From positions 1-63,067 of the forward strand of contig NZ_JAAGXA010000018.1 of the NCBI RefSeq assembly GCF_010686755.1: a stretch of 63,067 nucleotides of DNA, read 5' to 3'. This DNA is from Nocardioides zeae. Its GTDB lineage: Bacteria; Actinomycetota; Actinomycetes; Propionibacteriales; Nocardioidaceae. Positions within the stretch are counted from its first letter, which is position 1. The number at the start of each line of letters is the position of its first letter. A program made the position numbers and the translations under genes. Positions 16,375-24,751 of the stretch are shown piece by piece. The notes beneath the pieces are model-generated. The model worked only from the letters and a program-made list of their open reading frames with translations, was not told the origin of the DNA and ran no database searches.

Positions 16375-17376
16375 TCAGGACTGGTCGGGCTGCGGCGGGT
16401 GCACGGTGTCGAGCACCTCGTGGACGACGTCGACGGGCCGGTGCCCCGCCAGCAGCGCGTCGCGCGTGAGGACGGTGCGGTGGGCGAGGACCGGCTCGGC
16501 CAGCCGCTGGACGTCGTGGGGCACCACGTAGTGCCGGCCCTGGGACGCGGCGTACACCTGCAGGCAGCGCACGAGGGCCTTGAGGCCGCGGGTGGACGCC
16601 CCGAGCCGCACCCGCGGGTCGGTGCGGATCGCGACGCCGATCTCCCGCACGTAGCGCAGCAGCGGGTCCGCGACGTGGAGCATCGTCAGCCGCTGCGCGG
16701 CGGCTGCGACGACGCCCGGGGTGGAGACCACGGGCACGTCGTCGACACGGCCGGCGTGGCTGCCCGGACGGAGCACGTCGAGCTCGTGCTCGGCGTCGGG
16801 ATACCCCAGTGCGGTGCGCACCAGGAACCGGTCGAGCTGGGCCTCCGGGAGGCGGTAGGTGCCGTCGAGGTCGACGGGGTTCTGGGTGGCGATCACGACG
16901 AACGGGTCCGGTACGGCGCGGGTGGACCCGTCGACGGTGACCGTCCGCTCCTCCATGACCTCCAGCAGGGCGGACTGGGTCTTCGCCGCCGCCCGGTTGA
17001 TCTCGTCGGCGAGCACGACGTGGGCGAAGACGGGTCCGGGCCGGAAGCGCACCTCGCCGCTGCGCGGGTCGAAGACCGTCGTGCCCGTGACGTCGCTCGG
17101 CAGCAGGTCGGGCGTGAACTGCACCCGGCGCATCTCGCCGCCGAGGGCCCGTGCGACCGCCCGCGCCAGGGTGGTCTTGCCGGTGCCGGGCACGTCCTCG
17201 AGCAGCACGTGGCCCCCCGCGATCGCCGCGACGAGCACGAGGTCGACGGTCGCCCGCTTGCCGTGCACGGCGACCTCGACCGCGTCCCCGAGCCGCTGGT
17301 GGAGCCGGCGGAACTCGGCGACGTCCGTCTCGGTGACGGGGCCGGAGGCGCGGGGGCTGTCGGCGATGGCGGTCAC
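16375..17376 (-). CDS. MoxR family AAA+ ATPase
   Basis: A 333-residue cytosolic AAA+ ATPase. Walker A is VPGTGKTT with Lys67, Walker B is VVLADEINRA, sensor I is the IATQNP segment, and arginine-finger and lid regions follow (LPEAQLDRFL). The MoxR group acts as metal-insertion or folding chaperone, mostly for vWA-containing partners, here presumably the adjacent DUF58 protein. The GTG start is preceded by AGAGGA at a fitting distance. A 43-nt gap separates it from the upstream propeller/FN3 gene, so it may belong to the same long operon. Confidence 0.95.
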   Translation of the reverse strand: MTAIADSPRASGPVTETDVAEFRRLHQRLGDAVEVAVHGKRATVDLVLVAAIAGGHVLLEDVPGTGKTTLARAVARALGGEMRRVQFTPDLLPSDVTGTTVFDPRSGEVRFRPGPVFAHVVLADEINRAAAKTQSALLEVMEERTVTVDGSTRAVPDPFVVIATQNPVDLDGTYRLPEAQLDRFLVRTALGYPDAEHELDVLRPGSHAGRVDDVPVVSTPGVVAAAAQRLTMLHVADPLLRYVREIGVAIRTDPRVRLGASTRGLKALVRCLQVYAASQGRHYVVPHDVQRLAEPVLAHRTVLTRDALLAGHRPVDVVHEVLDTVHPPQPDQS

Positions 17377-17419
17377 GTAGGTCCTCTCGGGGGAACGGCT
17401 GTCGCGGTCGGGACGGGTG

Positions 17420-19966
17420 TCAGGGGATCTGCTGGCCCTCGCAGAGCGCGGTCTGCGAGGTGGTGAAGGTGTAGACCTGGCTCTGCGCCGTCGTGCGTCC
17501 GTTGTCGGCGATGAAAGTGATGGAGCGGTTGCGGGTGATGGTGCGGCTGGCGCCCCGGTCGCAGGCCACCCACTGGTAGCCGTCGTTGTAGCTCAGCGTC
17601 AACGACGTCTGGCCGCACTCCATCGCGCCGCCCCCCGATTCGGTCTCGTAGCGGCACGTGCCGGTGAAGGCCGACCAGTCCGCCGCCGGCGCGAGCGTGA
17701 GGGTGACGTCGCCGAAGCCCTCGTAGGTCAGGTTGCCGCCGCTCTCGCCCGTCACGTGCTGGTTGCCGCCCGCGGGCAGCCGGGGGGCGCTGGCGGCGCT
17801 CTCGCCGATGACCGCGCTCGCGGCGTCGCCCTCGCCCTGGGCGTTGAGGGCCGTCACGCGCACCGTCGTGCGGCCGGCGTCGCACTCCTCGGCGCCGGTG
17901 TCGGCGCAGGGGACCGCCCACGAGGCGGACCGGGCGTCGGCCGGGAGGTCCTGCGACTGGGTGGTCTGCGGGTTGCCACCCGTGAACACGACCCGGTAGC
18001 CCGTGATCGGTGAGCCGTTGTCCGCGGGCGCCTGCCACGACGCGGTGGCCGGCACGGTGCCGGCGGTGTGGGGGCCCGCGCCCACGGACCCGGTGAGCCC
18101 GCCGGGCATGCCGGGTCGGGTGCTGGCGGTGACGGGCGCCGACGGGGCCGAGCTGGCGCGACGGGTGCCGTCCACGGCCGTCACGACGAACTGCGCGGGC
18201 TGCCCGACGGGGATGGTCAGGCGGGCCGACCGGTCGGCCGGCCCCGCCCGCGTGTACGACGTGTCGGAGCCGACCACGGTGATGTCGAAGCCCGTGGTCG
18301 CGGCGGGGCCACCGTGCTGCCACGTGACCACCGCGACGGTGCCGTTCTCCAGCGTGGCGGTGACCGCCGTGGGTGCCTGGAGGTCCGCCGGCTGCTCGCT
18401 CGGCGGCGGCTCCGTCGGGTTGGTCGGGTTCGTTGGGTTCGTCGGGTTGCCGGGGTTGCTCGGGGGCGGGTCGTCGTCACCGCCGCCGTTCGGCGGCGCA
18501 CCGCCACCGCCCGGCGGGACGGTGCCCGGCGGGCCGACGGGGGGCACGGTGGGGCCGCCGGTGGGCGGGCTGGTCGGGGGCGTCGGAGCGGTCGCGGTGC
18601 CGGTGGGCGGCGTGCCGCTCGAGACCGGGGCCGTCGGCGCGGTGGGGGGCGTCGAGGGCGGCGGGTCCGGCAGGTCCTCCGGGTCGGGGCGGTCGGCGTC
18701 GGCGATGTCCCGCACCTGCTCCTGGGTCGGCGGCGTGCGGCTGCCGGCCAGACGGGTGGGGGCGACGCGGTCGTCGTACCGCGTGAGGTCGCTGATGCGG
18801 CCGTCGGGCCGCACGACGAGGCCGGCCTGCGAGCCCGGCACGTTGACGATGAGGTTGCCGTCGTCGACCACCAGCTCGGCGTCGCGCTCCCCGGGCACGG
18901 GGATGTCCGCCGAGGCACGGCGACCGGAGCCGTCGAGCACGACGATCCGGCCGGCGCCGTCGCACGGCACGTAGACGAGGTCGCGGTGCACCGCCGGCCG
19001 TCCCGGCTTCGAGCAGGCGATGGTGGTGAGGTCGACCTCGCGGAGCTCGTCGGCCCCCACGATGACGACGGTGCCGGTCTCCGGGGAGGCGACCGGGGCC
19101 AGGTCCGCCGGCGCCGAGGCGGGCGCCAGCAGGTTCCCGACCAGGGACGGGGCGTCGCCCACGACGTCGTCACCGGTGCCGACCTGCACGACGATGCCGG
19201 CGTCGGGTCCGAAGACCGTGACACCCCGGTCGTGCCCCACGAGCACGGAGCCGTCGCCCGCGTAGTCGACGTCCTCCTCGCGCTCGGTGACGAAGCGTCG
19301 CTCGGCGTCGGACCAGCGGAGCTCCACCAGGCTGCCGACCTCGTCGATGGCCCAGACGCGCCCCTGGCCGTCGATGGTGGCGTCGGCCAGCCCCTCGGTG
19401 GCGACCCAGCGCTCGCCGATCGCGTCGGTGGTCGAGGGGTCGATGTGGGAGATCGAGCTCGTGGAGCGGTCGACGAGGAAGGCCTTGCCGTCGTGGAGGA
19501 GGAGGTCGGTGGCGCCGCCCGAGGCCACGCGGCGCTGGCCCGACACCAGCACGGAGGCCAGGTCGACCGAGAACACCTCGCCGGTCGTGCGGTTCGTGAC
19601 GAAGAGACGGCCGTCGGCCTGGGAGACGTCGAGGTCCTCACCGGGCGCACCCACGGCGAGGCGCTTCTCGGGGCGACCGGTGGCGGGGTTGACCTGGATG
19701 ATCTCGCCCGACGGGTCGTCCGAGATCCAGGTGAGCCCGTCGGTGATGTCGACGACCGTGCGCGAGAGCCCCTGGCCGAAGGCGAGCCCGGCGACCAGCG
19801 AGGCGCCGACGATGGCCACCGAGATCTCGGCGCTGCCGCGGGAGTCGCGTCGACGCTTCCCCCGCAAGCGTCGACGCAGGCGCGCCAGTGGGGACGCGTC
19901 GGTCCCACCGGCGGTGTCGGCCGTGTCGGCCGGTGGGGCCGCTCCGTCCCGAGACTCCGTGGTCAT
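17420..19966 (-). CDS. Single-pass membrane protein with propeller-like repeats and fibronectin type III domains
   Basis: 848 residues. The ATG at 19966 overlaps the stop of the FtsK-type gene by ATGA, which fixes the start. Order of parts: about 45 cytosolic residues rich in Arg, one transmembrane helix (about 46-66), then repeated short beta units (SGEIIQVNP, TGEVFSVDL, SSISHIDPS, GRVWAIDE) up to about residue 430 that look like a beta-propeller. A Pro/Thr/Gly linker (about 450-560, with repeated NPT) comes next, then at least two FN3-like domains (about 565-770) and a C-terminal beta domain with several Cys. It is translationally coupled to the secretion ATPase, so it is likely an extracytoplasmic partner of that machine. 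No enzymatic motif is visible and the exact role is unknown. Confidence 0.85.
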   Translation of the reverse strand: MTTESRDGAAPPADTADTAGGTDASPLARLRRRLRGKRRRDSRGSAEISVAIVGASLVAGLAFGQGLSRTVVDITDGLTWISDDPSGEIIQVNPATGRPEKRLAVGAPGEDLDVSQADGRLFVTNRTTGEVFSVDLASVLVSGQRRVASGGATDLLLHDGKAFLVDRSTSSISHIDPSTTDAIGERWVATEGLADATIDGQGRVWAIDEVGSLVELRWSDAERRFVTEREEDVDYAGDGSVLVGHDRGVTVFGPDAGIVVQVGTGDDVVGDAPSLVGNLLAPASAPADLAPVASPETGTVVIVGADELREVDLTTIACSKPGRPAVHRDLVYVPCDGAGRIVVLDGSGRRASADIPVPGERDAELVVDDGNLIVNVPGSQAGLVVRPDGRISDLTRYDDRVAPTRLAGSRTPPTQEQVRDIADADRPDPEDLPDPPPSTPPTAPTAPVSSGTPPTGTATAPTPPTSPPTGGPTVPPVGPPGTVPPGGGGAPPNGGGDDDPPPSNPGNPTNPTNPTNPTEPPPSEQPADLQAPTAVTATLENGTVAVVTWQHGGPAATTGFDITVVGSDTSYTRAGPADRSARLTIPVGQPAQFVVTAVDGTRRASSAPSAPVTASTRPGMPGGLTGSVGAGPHTAGTVPATASWQAPADNGSPITGYRVVFTGGNPQTTQSQDLPADARSASWAVPCADTGAEECDAGRTTVRVTALNAQGEGDAASAVIGESAASAPRLPAGGNQHVTGESGGNLTYEGFGDVTLTLAPAADWSAFTGTCRYETESGGGAMECGQTSLTLSYNDGYQWVACDRGASRTITRNRSITFIADNGRTTAQSQVYTFTTSQTALCEGQQIP

Positions 19967-22900
19967 CGCCCGTCCTGTCCCTCGTGCGTCGCGGCCACGA
20001 GCTGCGCGACCGTGGCGGAGCCTGCCTCGCACCACAGCCCGCGACCCGGACCGGTCAACGGTTCCAGCGTCTTCGTCGGCACGGTGACGCCGAAGACGTC
20101 GCCCTCGTTCCACTCCGGGTGGAGCAGGAAACCTCGGCGGCGCTGCTTCAGTGCCGTGACCAGGCCCGGCACCAGGCCCGGCTTGCGTGCCTCGGCGACG
20201 TCCACCGAGACCACGGCGGCGAGCCGACCGGCCGCCGGGTCGAGCAGCTCCAGCAGGCGCGTCCGGGCGGTCTTGTGAGCATCGTCCGTGCAGGCAGCAT
20301 CCCATCGTTGGACGTCGTCGGCCACGAGCAGCACCCAGGAACCTTCCGTCCCGTCGGCGGCCGCGGACGCCCGTCCGAGTGCCTCCTCGAGCGCTGCCAC
20401 GGCCTCGAGGAGCGTGTCGGCGCGGACGACCTCGGGCGGCACGTCGGACCGCGCGGCCAGCTCGACGACTCCCCCGAGGGCGCTCGTGCGGCCCGTCCCG
20501 GCACGGCCGGCGACGACCACCGGACCCGCGAGGAGGTCGACCGTCAGCACCCCGACCGCGTCCGCGTCGACGGCGATCGGCGTGCGGCTGCCCTGCGGGG
20601 ACGGCAGGGCGTCGGCGGGCAGCCGTGCGGGCATCGGGGGCACGGCCGCCGAGCCCCGCCCGGCCGTGCGGGGCTCGAGCAGGGCCGCGACCTCACGCAT
20701 CCGCTCGGCCTGCACGGGCGTGCCGGCGCCGCCCGTCGTCGCCACCTGCAGCATCTGCTTGCCGAGCAGGCCGGTGCCCGGCGTGGTCTCGGCGTCGAGC
20801 ACGTTGCCGGGGGCGCCGAGCATCAGGTAGTCGTCGTTCGTGGTCATCCGCAGGATGATCCGGCGGCCGAACGACGCCGCGATCGAGGTCGGCACGCCGG
20901 TGCGACCCGGGGCGGTGGCGACGACGTGGACACCGACGCGACGGCCGTTCTGCAGCACGTTCTGGAGGTGCTCGACGTGGTCGCGCGCGAGCCCGCCGGC
21001 CTTCTCGAACGCCTCCAGCACGGCCGGCAGGTTGTCGAGCAGCAGGTAGACCCGCGGCAGCACGTGGCCGGCGCGCGCGAGGTCCTCGAGGTCGGCGCAC
21101 CCGTTCGCCGCGAGGGCGGCCGAGCGGTCCGCGACCGTGCGCTTCAGCAGGCGCACGAGGCGCAGCACGCGACCCAGCTGGGTCTCGCCGACGACCGCCT
21201 CGACGGTGGGCAGGTCGGCGATCGCCTCCAGGCCGCCGCCGGCGTAGTCGATGGCGTAGACGTACGGCGCGACGCCGTGCCCGCTCCAGGCGTCACCCAC
21301 GGAGGCCGTCACCGCGGCCGTGCGGAGCAGCTCCGTCTTGCCCGAGCCGGAGGCTCCGTGGACGAGCAGGTGCCCGACGCTGGTGAGGTCGACGTCGAGC
21401 CGGGGCTGACGCTGGTGGGCCGGGTCGTCGATCCCGCCGAGGTGGAGGTGACCGGACGGGTGCAGCCCGGCCTCGCGCGTGAGCTCGTCGAGGTCGAGCA
21501 GCAGCTCGGCCGGCAGCGGGGGCAGCCAGGGCTTGGGCGGGGCCGGCACGCCCGAGCGTCGGAACGCGGTGACGATCGTGGTCACGCAGCGCTCCAGGTC
21601 GGTCCGCGGGTCGAGCCGGGCGTCGGCCGCGGTGTCGGCCCGCGCGGCGCTCGCCGCGCTGAAGGCGTGCACGGTGACCGGCGAGCCGGTGCCGTCGATG
21701 GGCTGGCGCGCCCCCGTCCACGCCGACTGCACGAGCTCGGCCGTGCCGTGGCCCGTGCGGCGCAGCCACGCGCGACCGGGGGTCCGCCGCGAGATCCGCG
21801 CGGCCTCGGGCGAGTCGATGACGTCGCGCGAGTCGTCGGCCGCCGAGACGCGCAGCGCGATGCGCAGGTCGGTGTTGGCCCGGATGTTGCCGGTCACGAC
21901 ACCGGCGGGCCGCTGCGTCGCGAGGAGCACGTGCATGCCGAGCGAGCGGCCCCGCTGGGCGATGTTGACCATGCCGTCGACGAAGTCCGGGACCTCGGCG
22001 GTGAGGGCCGCGAACTCGTCGACGCAGATGAGCAGGCTGGGCGGCGCCTTGTCGGGGTGCTCGCGCTCGAGCTGCGTGAGGTCCTTGACGCCGTACTCGC
22101 CCAGGAGGTGCTCCCGCGCCGTGATCTCGGCGCCGAGCGAGGTGAGGGCGCGCTGCACGAGCGCGGGGGTGAGGTCGGTGATGTAGCCGACCGTGTGGGG
22201 CAGGTCCGCGCACTCCCGGAACGCCGCGCCGCCCTTGTAGTCGACGAGCAGGAAGCTGATCCGGTTCACCGGGTTGTTGAGGGCCAGCGAGCAGATGAGG
22301 GTCTGGAGCAGCTCCGACTTGCCGGAGCCGGTCGTGCCGGCGACGAGACCGTGCGGACCGTCGTCGCGGAGGTCGATCGTGACCGTCCCGTCGATGCCGG
22401 CGCCGATCTGGGCGCGCAGCCCGCGGCTCGCCCCCCAGCGCCGCAGCACGGCGTCGGTGTCGTCGAGGTCCTCGAGGTCGCCGCTCACCTCGGGCAGGCG
22501 CACGACGGCGGGGATCGAGGTGGAGGCGGGCAGCACGGCCGCCTCGTCGACGTACGCCGTCATGGTGCGCGCGCTGCGCCACGCGTGCGCGAGGGTGACG
22601 GCATCGGGGGTGTCGATGCGGTCGACGCCCCCGCGGTCGCCGACGTTGACGCTGCCGTCGTCCAGGTCGACGAGCAGACCGGTGGCGGCCGGCACCTCGG
22701 CGCGGCGGCGGCCCAGCCACAGCAGGTGGAGGCCGCGCTCGGCGCCGACGGCCGCGACCGCCTCGACGGTGCGGCGGGGGATGCCGGCGTCCTCGTCGAT
22801 GAGGCAGAGGGTGTGGCCGCGGCCCCCGTCCTCGCTGGCGAGGTGGTCGAGGAGCGCCGTCGCCGCGCCGGGGCCGATGGCCACGGGCGGCTCGCCGCCG

Positions 22901-24255
22901 ACGCGGGTGGTCGCGTGCGGCAGCCACCGGAGCCAGGCCTCGTGGTGCGCCCGCCCACGTCCCAGGCAGGCGGCGACCGTGAGGTCCGCGGGGGAGTGGT
23001 CGAACGCCAGCCGCAGGCTGAGCGCCCGCACGAGGGCGTCGACCGCGTCGGTCTCACCGGTCAGCGCCAGCAGTCCGTGCGCCGTGAGGTCGACGACGAC
23101 GGGCATGTCGGGCAGCGTCGCGCGGGCGTCGAGCTCGGCCGCCACCTCGCGGCGGAGCGGGCGGTCACCGCCGTCCTTCACGTCGCCGCGCAGCAGCGCG
23201 GGCACGGTGCCGATCCCCAGCCGGGTGTGGAGGAACGCCGTGCGCGTCTCGCTCCGCGCCCACAGGTAGGGGTCCCGCTGCGCGGCCCGGGTGCGCAGCG
23301 TCTCCGCGTCGGGGTAGTCGTCGTGGAACTGCTCCCGCTGGCGGCGGGCCTGGTCGTCGATGAGCGCGAGCATGCCGTCGACGTCGGTCCGCCACTCGGC
23401 GGCCTCCTCCTCGAACTGCTTCCGGGCCGCCCGCTGCTGCTGGCGCCAGCCGAGGTAGCCGAACATCGGCCACGCCAGCATGTACACGAGCGCGTACGGC
23501 GTCTGCGACCGCGCGAAGATCGCGAGGCCCATGATCATGGGGAGCGCGAGCATGGCCCACGGCAGCGGCGAGGGCTTGTTGCGGGTCGGCGGGGACGGTA
23601 CGTCGAGGGTCTCGTCGAGCAGCGGCTCGCCGAAGCGCGGCGGGCGGAAGACGGAGACGGCCGTGTCGTCGACCGGCACCTCGCCCGGGTCGACCACGAC
23701 CGTCGTGCGACCCAGGCGGATCGGGGTGCCCCAGTCCACCTCGCGCCCCGTCGTGACCTGCTCGCCCGCCACGGTCGTGCCGTTGGCGGAGCCCGCGTCG
23801 TACACGGTCGGGCGGGTGCCGAGCACCACCCGCACGTGCTGCGTCGAGACCAGCGGGTCGGTGAGGCGCATCGTGCAGGTCGTGCCGCGGCCCACGGTCA
23901 GCGCGTTGGAGCGCACCTGCAGGCGCTGGCCGGAGTCGGGCCCGTCGACGACGCGCAGCACCGCGCGGGGACGTGAGGTGCTGCTGTGGCGGTGCAGCCA
24001 CGAGGCGGGGGCGGTGACGACGTCGAGGAGGTCGCCGGTGCGCAGGCCGCACTCGGTGAGGACCCGGTCGGCGGGCCAGGGGTGCCCGCCGTCGACGGGC
24101 ACGAGCATGAGGTGCGCCTGGTGGGGGGCCAGGTGCCGGCCGAACGCGCGCGCCAGGTCGGCCACCGTGGCGTCGGGCTTGGCGTGGACGACCACGTCGA
24201 CCGAGGGCAGGCCCGACTCGGGCGGGGTGCTCAACGAGAGCGTCCACTGCTGCAC
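19963..24255 (-). CDS. EssC/EccC-like FtsK/SpoIIIE secretion ATPase with FHA domain
   Basis: 1430 residues. Order: a ubiquitin-like (YukD-like) region about 1-85 ending in LRTGDLLDVV; an FHA domain about 95-190 (VGRGTTC, STQHVRV, GSANGT); two membrane helices about 238-285; then three FtsK-type ATPase modules. Walker A of module 1 is GTTGSGKS (Lys646) with Walker B LLICVDEFAAL; module 2 has GASGSGKT (Lys973) followed by LLLDN; module 3 is degenerate, GTGRT with Arg1256 in place of Lys. This plan is that of the motor of WXG100 (type VII) secretion, closest to Bacillota EssC in having a fused FHA region. Genes for WXG100 proteins lie directly upstream, which supports the assignment. EccB, EccD, EccE and mycosin genes are not in the window. 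Confidence 0.93.
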   Translation of the reverse strand: MQQWTLSLSTPPESGLPSVDVVVHAKPDATVADLARAFGRHLAPHQAHLMLVPVDGGHPWPADRVLTECGLRTGDLLDVVTAPASWLHRHSSTSRPRAVLRVVDGPDSGQRLQVRSNALTVGRGTTCTMRLTDPLVSTQHVRVVLGTRPTVYDAGSANGTTVAGEQVTTGREVDWGTPIRLGRTTVVVDPGEVPVDDTAVSVFRPPRFGEPLLDETLDVPSPPTRNKPSPLPWAMLALPMIMGLAIFARSQTPYALVYMLAWPMFGYLGWRQQQRAARKQFEEEAAEWRTDVDGMLALIDDQARRQREQFHDDYPDAETLRTRAAQRDPYLWARSETRTAFLHTRLGIGTVPALLRGDVKDGGDRPLRREVAAELDARATLPDMPVVVDLTAHGLLALTGETDAVDALVRALSLRLAFDHSPADLTVAACLGRGRAHHEAWLRWLPHATTRVGGEPPVAIGPGAATALLDHLASEDGGRGHTLCLIDEDAGIPRRTVEAVAAVGAERGLHLLWLGRRRAEVPAATGLLVDLDDGSVNVGDRGGVDRIDTPDAVTLAHAWRSARTMTAYVDEAAVLPASTSIPAVVRLPEVSGDLEDLDDTDAVLRRWGASRGLRAQIGAGIDGTVTIDLRDDGPHGLVAGTTGSGKSELLQTLICSLALNNPVNRISFLLVDYKGGAAFRECADLPHTVGYITDLTPALVQRALTSLGAEITAREHLLGEYGVKDLTQLEREHPDKAPPSLLICVDEFAALTAEVPDFVDGMVNIAQRGRSLGMHVLLATQRPAGVVTGNIRANTDLRIALRVSAADDSRDVIDSPEAARISRRTPGRAWLRRTGHGTAELVQSAWTGARQPIDGTGSPVTVHAFSAASAARADTAADARLDPRTDLERCVTTIVTAFRRSGVPAPPKPWLPPLPAELLLDLDELTREAGLHPSGHLHLGGIDDPAHQRQPRLDVDLTSVGHLLVHGASGSGKTELLRTAAVTASVGDAWSGHGVAPYVYAIDYAGGGLEAIADLPTVEAVVGETQLGRVLRLVRLLKRTVADRSAALAANGCADLEDLARAGHVLPRVYLLLDNLPAVLEAFEKAGGLARDHVEHLQNVLQNGRRVGVHVVATAPGRTGVPTSIAASFGRRIILRMTTNDDYLMLGAPGNVLDAETTPGTGLLGKQMLQVATTGGAGTPVQAERMREVAALLEPRTAGRGSAAVPPMPARLPADALPSPQGSRTPIAVDADAVGVLTVDLLAGPVVVAGRAGTGRTSALGGVVELAARSDVPPEVVRADTLLEAVAALEEALGRASAAADGTEGSWVLLVADDVQRWDAACTDDAHKTARTRLLELLDPAAGRLAAVVSVDVAEARKPGLVPGLVTALKQRRRGFLLHPEWNEGDVFGVTVPTKTLEPLTGPGRGLWCEAGSATVAQLVAATHEGQDGR

Positions 24256-24339
24256 GATCGGCTCCTTGCTCGCGGAGGGCCGCGGTCAAACCTGCCGACG
24301 GGTGTCGGGGCAGGCGGGGAGAGGGCGGGACGACGACGC

Positions 24340-24369
24340 GGGGGCCGCCGGCCGAAGCCGGCGACCCCC
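24340..24369 (-). terminator. hairpin between WXG100 gene and FtsK-type gene
   Basis: GGGGGCCGCCGGC (24340-24352) pairs with 24357-24369 around a CGAA tetraloop, one mismatch. Placed just after the WXG100 stop, it could be an attenuator that lowers ATPase expression relative to the small secreted protein. Confidence 0.6.
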
Positions 24370-24389
24370 GTCGCGGTGCGGGTGAGGCG

Positions 24390-24653
24390 TCAGGCCGAGA
24401 CCTGCTCCTGCTCCTGCGCCTGGTTGTTGATCAGCGTGGAGAAGTCGTTGAGCTGGGCGACGACCTGGGTGAGCATCGCGCGGTACTCCGAGTTCCAGGA
24501 GGTGCGGGTGCGCTCGGCGTCGGGGCCGACCCACTCGAAGGACTCGAGCGACTGGGTGAGACGAGCCGTGAGCTGCTCGAGCTCGCCGGCGCCCTGCGTG
24601 ATCTGCTGGGCCGACTGGCGGCCACCCTCGATGTCCATACCCTTCATGGCCAT
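24390..24653 (-). CDS. WXG100 family protein
   Basis: An 87-residue helical-hairpin protein with the W-x-G turn as W41-V-G43 between two amphipathic helices. There is no signal peptide, as expected for type VII substrates. A strict YxxxD/E tail is not evident, the C-terminus being Gln/Glu rich. The start ATG follows GAAGGAG by 7 nt. A second in-frame ATG lies two codons later. WXG100 proteins dimerise and are exported by FtsK-type ATPases of type VII systems; the ATPase gene is the next one downstream. Confidence 0.93.
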   Translation of the reverse strand: MAMKGMDIEGGRQSAQQITQGAGELEQLTARLTQSLESFEWVGPDAERTRTSWNSEYRAMLTQVVAQLNDFSTLINNQAQEQEQVSA

Positions 24654-24751
24654 GGCGGTACTCCTTCGTGTTGGTTGGTGCCGTGCGGCGGATGGTCGTG
24701 CTGGGGGTGCTGCGGGTCAGGCTGGTCAGGCTGGTGGTGCGGATCGTGCGG

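Noticed and set aside
18420..18460. Repeats of GTTGGTCGGGTTCGTT type inside the FN3 gene
   Set aside because: They encode the repeated Asn-Pro-Thr linker; no independent element.
19888..23976. Open frame of over 1300 codons on the plus strand opposite the secretion ATPase
   Set aside because: Low-complexity Arg/Gly/Val product with no family; the opposite strand carries clear Walker and FHA motifs.
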